A program made the translations under genes and the position numbers. From Chitinophaga pinensis (GTDB lineage Bacteria; Bacteroidota; Bacteroidia; UBA7662): a stretch of DNA of 64,000 nucleotides. Below, in pieces: positions 58,701 through 64,000 of this stretch. Under the pieces are notes generated by a model. The model did not search any database. It had not been told where the DNA came from and worked only from the letters and a program-made list of their open reading frames with translations. The stretch's first letter is position 1, and each line of letters begins with the position of its first letter. The stretch is from NCBI GenBank assembly GCA_945874665.1, contig CAMCHJ010000007.1, forward strand, positions 38,550-102,549, given 5' to 3'.

Positions 58701-61700
58701 GTTAAGTTCCTAGTTGTTCCTGTAGCAGTGTTCGCACCGTTGATGTGAAAATGATTTACACCATTTAATACGATCAAACCATTGCTGCCTGAAAAAGTAC
58801 CCTGAATCAATACATTTGAACGGGAGCTATCTGGACGAATGGTCATTGGGTTGGCTGCAACCATTCCTGGCCGGTTGTTGATCACCAACGGGAAAGTTTC
58901 ACCTGCACTGTACAGGGTATCGATAAGCAGGAAGGTAGTGGGACCAGTAATCAACCCGTTATTGATGAAGTTTACGGCCGTAGTTAGGTTGTTGAAATCA
59001 GAAGGACCGCTCGTTCCAACTCTGTAAGTACCTGATACATTTGTTAAAATGAGGTACGACAACAAGCTTGGAGGAGGTACCGCATTGGCAAGGTGTATGC
59101 CCAAACCACCCAAAGGCGCAGTTGTAACGGTGCCTGTGGCACTCCGAACCGCAACGTAATATTGTATGGTATCAAAAACAGCGACACCACCTAATGCGGC
59201 GTGATTGATAGTGAACGCGTAATTGTTACCTGTGATGGTAGGTAAACTATCAACTAACCAGGTAGCCTGTGTGGTTTTTTTGTAAAAAATACGTGCACTA
59301 CCAGCTGTAATGCTGCTGGCTGTGTCTTGAATATTCACCAAAAAGGGACGTGAAGCTACAGGCAAGGTATCCCCAAGTGCAGTTAATGAAATTTGGGCAA
59401 ACTGTGCGCCTGTAAATTCATAGGCTCCGATATCCGGCGTAGTTGCGCTTCTGGCTGTACCAGCAACGTCGGTTGCCACATAGCTTATTGGGGTTCCTTT
59501 ATTATCTAGGGCGATGTTTGTTGGCACCAACAAACTTGACGATAAGAAATTAGGCACCAAGCTTAAGCTCATCGTGTCTCTACCTGTACTTGCCCTCCAT
59601 GTTGCTACAGATGGAAAATCCAAATTAGGGGTGTTTACACGGAACATATTGGGTGGTACCGTGCCTCCCAATACAAAGTTGTTATTTGAACTCTCTAAGC
59701 TATCCAATTGCGATTGGTCTACCAATCTAAACAAGCGAAAGGCAGTAGGTAAATTACCTCCTATTGGATTCACTTCAAAATGGTTATTTCGAACTACAAT
59801 CTTAGACCACCAAGGCGTTGCCACCGTGCCACCTGTCATGCTGATAGCAGCCTGGGAGGTGGAAGTCGAAGTAGTTATGATATTGTACACAACTGTATTA
59901 TTGATTACTTCAATCGCATCACGCGGATTCATTGGCGTAAGCGTTGATGCACTGAATGAGCCCGTAATGTTTAATGGTGTGATGACCAAAGTAGTACCTG
60001 TGATCGTACTGGCTTGAAAACCATTGATTACATTGTTATACAAACGATTCACATTGGTTGGCACGAGCGTATCGGAATTTGGATTGGACATCAAAATACC
60101 TGTGGCACTCATGGCACCCGATATAATATTTGAAGAAACATCCGCATTGATATTGTTCGCTGTCCAAATACCTGCTCCTATTGTCGAAGTCCCGCTAAAA
60201 TTAGTAAACTGGTTACTAGTAATGGTGGTTGAAAACTGGTTGAGGGCATAAACCGCGCGATAAATATAACTCGTAAAGGTATTAGAAACGATGTTGTTTA
60301 AGCTCGAGAAGGTGTTTGACGCTGGTCCATCTAACCAAATAGCATAATAAAAGCCACTGAAACTGTTATTGATAAATAGGCCATTACTTCCACGATAGAT
60401 GATGCCATTGTTAAAGGTACTGTTGGTTTGTGGAATATCAACGAAACTACAACCGATCACTTCTCCACTCGCTAAGGCACTTGAATAAACAAGACTACCT
60501 TGACCAGCACCCCCTGGATTGATGGTGCGACGGAATGTTAGATTTTGAAATGAAATTCTATTGGCAGTATTGATTACAAAATGTGAACGATTGGTGGTGG
60601 TAGCCGAAGCCGTATCTTGAATTAAAATGACATCGGTAGCCAAACTCGTTGCGCTATTGAAAGTAACTGAAAAGCCACCCGAATTTGGGAAGTTAGGAAT
60701 GGTGTAACTGCCAATGTAAGTGCCCGGATTAATTAAAAAACTCACGGCGCCTGTCACACCACACTGCGCCAAAGCTGCTACTGCGGCTTGTACTGTAGGA
60801 TAATCCGCCGTTGCACCACCAACGGTGTAAACACCCGATAAGCCTGTGCATAAATTCAACATTAAAGTATCGTTGACCACGTTATTATCGGCTCCCAAAC
60901 CATTGGCATTGGTAGCCCAAACTTTGACCTGATAAGTGCCATTCGCAGGAACATTGATCGGTGCGGTGAATGTGTGGTCAAAATTCTGTCCTGGACTCAA
61001 AGCAGGAAAAATCGCAATACCTGGATTTAGAACCGGCGGATTGGTGCCTAATTGATATCCGAAATCTACTTGAGCGATAGGGTCAGCTGCAGCATTTTGA
61101 ACGCGAGCAGTCATTGTATTGGTACCCACTGTCAAGGTAATGGGAGAAATCAAACTCGCCAAGCGCGCATCGCGACCACTGGCTGGGATGTAGGAAATAC
61201 CACCCACAAACTGACGAGGCGTGTTTACGTGACCGGGACGTGGCCCGCCATAACCTACGTTAGTGCCTGTATAAATGGTTGCAAAAGAATTAAAAAACGT
61301 ATCGACATTTCCAACGGTAAACGACTGATAAACAGGCGAACCATTCGAACCTGTAGGCACCCCTACGTAAAAGCCGTAGACGCTTCCAGCTGGAATCAAC
61401 AAGGGACCACCTGGCATGGCGATGCGAGAAAACACAAAACCGCTTGGTGCAGTTGAACTCGCCTGACCAACGATTGTTGGCTGATTCGGCAATAACTGTG
61501 TAAACGCTGGGTTCGTGCCTACTGCTGGATTCCCGTTAATGGGAGTTGTAGAATACCATACTTCCAATGAAGTAGCTGCATTCAAAGTACCCGACAAGGC
61601 AACAAAAATACTGTCAAGTAATATAGCACTATTGGCTCTTACATTGAAGGTAATTCCTCCTGAACCGGCACCATTTCCTCCTGTTAAAGGTGGTGAAGTG

Positions 61701-61771
61701 AAGAGATTTAATTGCGCCTGCCCTGAAAAGGACAGAATTAACAAACAATATACCAGTAAAGCTTTTTTCAT
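55790..61771 (-). CDS. Giant secreted beta-helix-like protein with CARDB-like domain and T9SS type A sorting domain (1993 aa)
   Basis: Signal peptide MKKALLVYCLLILSFSGQAQ; two modules beginning GVYTVGGATADYPTVQAAV and GTYRVGTSGPSDFNNLTTAV; Asn-rich coils; C-terminal NRVYPNPADQFVMFDFG...ATGVYNYRFVF. Confidence 0.87.
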   Translation of the reverse strand: MKKALLVYCLLILSFSGQAQLNLFTSPPLTGGNGAGSGGITFNVRANSAILLDSIFVALSGTLNAATSLEVWYSTTPINGNPAVGTNPAFTQLLPNQPTIVGQASSTAPSGFVFSRIAMPGGPLLIPAGSVYGFYVGVPTGSNGSPVYQSFTVGNVDTFFNSFATIYTGTNVGYGGPRPGHVNTPRQFVGGISYIPASGRDARLASLISPITLTVGTNTMTARVQNAAADPIAQVDFGYQLGTNPPVLNPGIAIFPALSPGQNFDHTFTAPINVPANGTYQVKVWATNANGLGADNNVVNDTLMLNLCTGLSGVYTVGGATADYPTVQAAVAALAQCGVTGAVSFLINPGTYIGSYTIPNFPNSGGFSVTFNSATSLATDVILIQDTASATTTNRSHFVINTANRISFQNLTFRRTINPGGAGQGSLVYSSALASGEVIGCSFVDIPQTNSTFNNGIIYRGSNGLFINNSFSGFYYAIWLDGPASNTFSSLNNIVSNTFTSYIYRAVYALNQFSTTITSNQFTNFSGTSTIGAGIWTANNINADVSSNIISGAMSATGILMSNPNSDTLVPTNVNRLYNNVINGFQASTITGTTLVITPLNITGSFSASTLTPMNPRDAIEVINNTVVYNIITTSTSTSQAAISMTGGTVATPWWSKIVVRNNHFEVNPIGGNLPTAFRLFRLVDQSQLDSLESSNNNFVLGGTVPPNMFRVNTPNLDFPSVATWRASTGRDTMSLSLVPNFLSSSLLVPTNIALDNKGTPISYVATDVAGTARSATTPDIGAYEFTGAQFAQISLTALGDTLPVASRPFLVNIQDTASSITAGSARIFYKKTTQATWLVDSLPTITGNNYAFTINHAALGGVAVFDTIQYYVAVRSATGTVTTAPLGGLGIHLANAVPPPSLLSYLILTNVSGTYRVGTSGPSDFNNLTTAVNFINNGLITGPTTFLLIDTLYSAGETFPLVINNRPGMVAANPMTIRPDSSRSNVLIQGTFSGSNGLIVLNGVNHFHINGANTATGTTRNLTIRSNSVSDNSAVLLLRSRIIAPVRNSTISNVNIVGGSNTVTSTFGIVASNANITTSTTADSLHNLIIRNVGVSRAYYGIFLRGASAGTNNGTLVENSQIGSTDTSQFVIFRGVDVTNTFNLRIRDNQIFNLVSSTATSQAAVEVSTSPGAVIERNRISGVKNLNTGGWGAWGINVNSGDSVRIVNNVIYDLRTLNYSNTSNTFNAFGIRLTGGINYRVHYNSVYLYGTYSNVTTAGAAAAAFGITSAAVTGDVRNNIFAIDATSTGTAIATFMAVWLPSGYNFTNLTMNNNAYHVPVHPQSFVGKLGTTAAAGNHVTVNDWKLISSVGNANNDAASVPPIGNSLPPFTSPTNLTIPTGTLTPIESGGVVIATLGTPNTDFNGTNRPGGTGIAPDMGAFEFDGVGGSDLFPPIIDSFTVTPAANQCTPTSRAITIFARDNAGGRGIDTVLMRYTIAGTAQTPILLTRTAGTSMAGTWTGTLPAATAANVIVAATVVARDSNANYTQAASLGSFRDDYIVPNAGLDTTILAGDTATLRGAGSSFLGTLGTGILENTGTTYPTGYGNYWWGARQQFLITAAELTASGIAPGALSSLAFDVVTPAGTALQNYTISMGATTQTALTSWVTPVTQVFTTPSFTDVAGWNTHNFQTPFNWNGTSNIVVEVCFNNTAFTSNSITRMTAMPTTSSYWYNADAAGVCGNTLNSSSSVNRPNMRIGGGYPATWTNLTTGAVVASNQAVVRVNPIVTTSYELRLTDNICTKSDTVTVFVTANNVSDVAMDAILTPLVSDAPQLNQAYTVKVVVRNNGNVPATGFDVAFRVNNGAEINANAITRTIQPNDTIHHTFTQAWTPTTGGNVRLCAYTRWASDTTASNDTACVQYSAVGVESVNHLLNRVYPNPADQFVMFDFGMSEGVGTLELRDQLGRIVRAQTIDLSLNERHEIRTEHLATGVYNYRFVFKNQVQNGQVVIRR

Positions 61772-61952
61772 TTCAAGGACTTTTAATTAAATATAGGGTG
61801 GCTAATTTAGCGATTAAAAATGTAGCGGCATAACTTTGCGCCATACATTGCTACTCAATCTTTATTTAACATCAAAACCATAAAGAAAGCCAAATCATTC
61901 TTTTACAGCTGAAAATCACGTTTTTTTCTGCAAAAAAAAGAGGCCTTTCATG

Positions 61953-61960
61953 TAGTTTTG
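61953..61960 (+). promoter_or_regulatory. Candidate -7 element TAGTTTTG of the threonylcarbamoyl-AMP synthase gene
   Basis: TAnnTTTG match; ATG at 61966 is 6 nt after its last base. Confidence 0.4.
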
Positions 61961-61965
61961 AGGGG

Positions 61966-62922
61966 ATGAATAAAATCGGTACCGACCTCCCCTTTGCTGC
62001 CGCGCAACTGCGTGCTGGCAAACTCGTGGGCATTCCTACTGAAACGGTGTACGGCCTCGCTGCCAATGCCCTCGAAGCACAGGCGGTAGCCAGTATTTTC
62101 GAAGCCAAAAACCGGCCCGCGTTCGATCCGCTGATTGTGCATTTGGCCAATTTTGAGCAGGCCGCAGCCTTTTGCACTGCAATTCCCGACCTGGCCTATC
62201 GCCTCGCAGCGGCTTTTTGTCCAGGTCCCATCACCTTCATCCTCCCAAAAAACCACCACATCCCCGATTTGGTAAGTGCGGGCCAGCCCACCGTGGGCAT
62301 CCGCATTCCGAACCACCCACTCACCTTACAATTGCTGCAGCAACTTGATTTTCCTTTGGCGGCGCCGAGTGCCAATCCTTTTGGCTATGTAAGTCCTACC
62401 ACCGCCCAACACGTAGCCGACCAACTCGGCGATAAAATTGCCTATATATTAGATGGAGGGCCCTGCGAAATCGGCCTCGAAAGCACTATCATCGACCTCA
62501 GCATAGCGGTTCCTAAAGTGTTGCGTTTGGGGGGATTGGCTTTGGAGCAGTTGGAAGCGGCCGTAGGCCAAAAATTGACCTTGCAAACCAGCAGCTCCAA
62601 CCCGAAGGCGCCGGGCATGCTGCTCAAGCATTATGCGCCTAACAAAAAATTAATTTGGGCCGATGCTGCGCCCCAAACCCCAACTGTTGCCATGGATAAA
62701 ATCGCCTGGCTTCGTTTCAGCGAGCCTTTGGCGCACGTTCCCCTGAAGCAGCAGTTTGTGCTCAGTCCCTCGGGCGACTTCAAACAAGCTGCCAGTCGGC
62801 TGTTCGCCCTCTTGCGCGAGCTCGACCAAAGTGCTTACGATCTTATTTTGGTAGAAAAAGCGCCTGAAACAGGACTTGGCCGCGCCATCAATGACCGGTT
62901 AAAGCGAGCAGTTACTCCATAA
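61966..62922 (+). CDS. L-threonylcarbamoyladenylate synthase (Sua5/YrdC family)
   Basis: GKLVGIPTETVYGLAANAL, KNRPAFDPLIVH, FCPGPITFILPKN, VGIRIPNHPL, GLESTIIDLS, APGMLLKHYAP (Sua5-type C-terminus). Confidence 0.94.
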   Translation: MNKIGTDLPFAAAQLRAGKLVGIPTETVYGLAANALEAQAVASIFEAKNRPAFDPLIVHLANFEQAAAFCTAIPDLAYRLAAAFCPGPITFILPKNHHIPDLVSAGQPTVGIRIPNHPLTLQLLQQLDFPLAAPSANPFGYVSPTTAQHVADQLGDKIAYILDGGPCEIGLESTIIDLSIAVPKVLRLGGLALEQLEAAVGQKLTLQTSSSNPKAPGMLLKHYAPNKKLIWADAAPQTPTVAMDKIAWLRFSEPLAHVPLKQQFVLSPSGDFKQAASRLFALLRELDQSAYDLILVEKAPETGLGRAINDRLKRAVTP

Positions 62923-62997
62923 CAGGCCCATTGGTTGGCCTGCACCTATCCCTGACATCCCCAAAAACCGGGACCGATCATGCCAAAATGATGCGCT

Positions 62998-63336
62998 TTA
63001 AAGAGCTGCCCAACAGATGTAGGCATTTAAAAACATAAAAAACAAGGCTGGCAACGAAATCCATAGACTGTCTCTGCGCTGCACCCGCACCACCAAAGCT
63101 GCAAACATCAACAGGGCCAAACCCAAGGAAGAAAAAATAAGCAGGGGATTGAATAACAGGCCTACTAAAAGTCCCGCCGCTCCCGCAAACTCTAAAATGA
63201 TGGTCATCAAGCCAAGCTTTTCTAAATCGAACCGCTTAAATTCCTCCTTCATATGGGGTGTTACGAAGTAAGAAATACCATACATAAAAAATGCCCCGCT
63301 TGAAAAGAGCACCAAAAAGGTGTTGATGGTCATCAT
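62998..63336 (-). CDS. DoxX-like membrane protein
   Basis: 112 aa, four predicted TM segments, MTIILEFAGAAGLLVGLLFNPLLIFSSLGLALLMFAALVVR. Confidence 0.75.
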   Translation of the reverse strand: MMTINTFLVLFSSGAFFMYGISYFVTPHMKEEFKRFDLEKLGLMTIILEFAGAAGLLVGLLFNPLLIFSSLGLALLMFAALVVRVQRRDSLWISLPALFFMFLNAYICWAAL

Positions 63337-63343
63337 TGTATTG

Positions 63344-63688
63344 CTAAAGTGCTGTTCCTACTAAGAACAAACACAAAAGCAAAAGGATGAGTGAAGGCAA
63401 ACGTTGTTGAAAAGGATTTTTGGCTTTGAAGTGAAAATACTGAGCCGAAACCATAAAAAAGCCCATGAGTGCCGCCGAAATTATGATAAACTCGGGGTAC
63501 CAAATACCCACCAAAAGCAAGGTAGCCAGCGCGATTTTTGAGGCGCCAACAAAGCTTCTTACCACAACGCTCAACCCAAACTGGTTAAACTCCTTCTCTA
63601 CATTGTGGAATCTAAAAATCCACACAAAGGCAACAGATACAGCAATGGCCATTTGTACTACGGCGTTGTAATTTTCCATCTCATTCAT
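63344..63688 (-). CDS. DoxX-like membrane protein, second copy
   Basis: 114 aa, four predicted TM segments; adjacent gene with the same size and layout. Confidence 0.65.
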   Translation of the reverse strand: MNEMENYNAVVQMAIAVSVAFVWIFRFHNVEKEFNQFGLSVVVRSFVGASKIALATLLLVGIWYPEFIIISAALMGFFMVSAQYFHFKAKNPFQQRLPSLILLLLCLFLVGTAL

Positions 63689-63899
63689 TTAATAACTCTA
63701 AAGTAGTAAGTAAATTTGGCTTTACCGCAAAAGGCCCGTTATTGTTCATGATGCCCACAAAAAGACTTTGCAAAATGGGTGCATCACATCCTTACTACTA
63801 ACTAAATCTTTGAAACATCCAACCTGCTCTTGGGTAAATTTAGCACATACCCCAACAGCTTTACCCCACCTCTCATACACCACCCCAAAAAAATCAGGC

Positions 63900-63928
63900 A
63901 AAAAAAAAGGACGACCTAAGCCATCCTT
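63900..63928 (-). terminator. Rho-independent terminator of the tRNA gene
   Basis: Minus strand AAGGATGGCTTAGGTCGTCCTT (9-bp stem including wobbles) followed by a T8-9 tract. Confidence 0.8.
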
Positions 63929-63933
63929 CTGTG

Positions 63934-64000
63934 TAGCGAGGACGAGAATTGAACTCGTGACCTCAGGGTTATGAATCCTGCGCTCTAACCAACTGAGCTA
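63934..64000 (-). tRNA. tRNA with CAT anticodon (Met, or Ile2 with lysidine), 5' end truncated by the window edge
   Basis: Minus strand TAGCTCAGTTGGTTAGAGC (D-arm), loop TTCATAA with CAT anticodon, ACGAGTTCAATTCTCGT T-arm, CCTCGCTA acceptor end; CCA not encoded. Confidence 0.93.

Noticed and set aside
63768-63974. 68-aa ORF near the right edge
   Set aside because: Runs through the terminator and into the tRNA gene on the opposite strand; spurious.

Overview
This 64 kb window looks like a chromosomal segment of a Bacteroidota (Bacteroidetes) genome. The support is TAnnTTTG-type -7 elements, three secreted proteins with type IX secretion (T9SS) C-terminal sorting domains, a type III glutamine synthetase, and typical Bacteroidota conserved hypotheticals. 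Most of it is ordinary core and metabolic content: purL, purE/purK, rsmA, dxs, nth, tsaC-like, glnN, recD-like helicase, NrnA, Ppx/GppA, a copA/copZ pair, a tetR-tolC-MFP-RND efflux operon, an ABC-2 exporter, nhaD, rfbC, a partial tryptophan/kynurenine degradation cluster, two DoxX-like proteins and a tRNA-CAT truncated at the right edge. I see no CRISPR array, rRNA, IS element, prophage or recognisable defence island. The most interesting unexplained signals are: (1) a perfect 23-bp 7-1-7-like palindrome upstream of a split Hdr/EtfD-like Fe-S oxidoreductase operon; (2) an uncatalogued 45-aa acidic ORF followed after 1 nt by a basic 118-aa orphan, preceded by a TTGACA-N5-TGTCAA inverted repeat, inside the tryptophan catabolic cluster; (3) -7 promoter elements abutting start codons at several genes, suggesting leaderless mRNAs; (4) a WYL regulator translationally coupled to tryptophan dioxygenase; (5) three kinds of short intergenic repeats; (6) a 1993-aa beta-helix-like T9SS cargo. 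I found no convincing new multi-gene system. The 45-aa/118-aa pair is the best candidate for something undescribed, and the evidence for it is weak. All family names come from reading the translations by eye; no searches were run.
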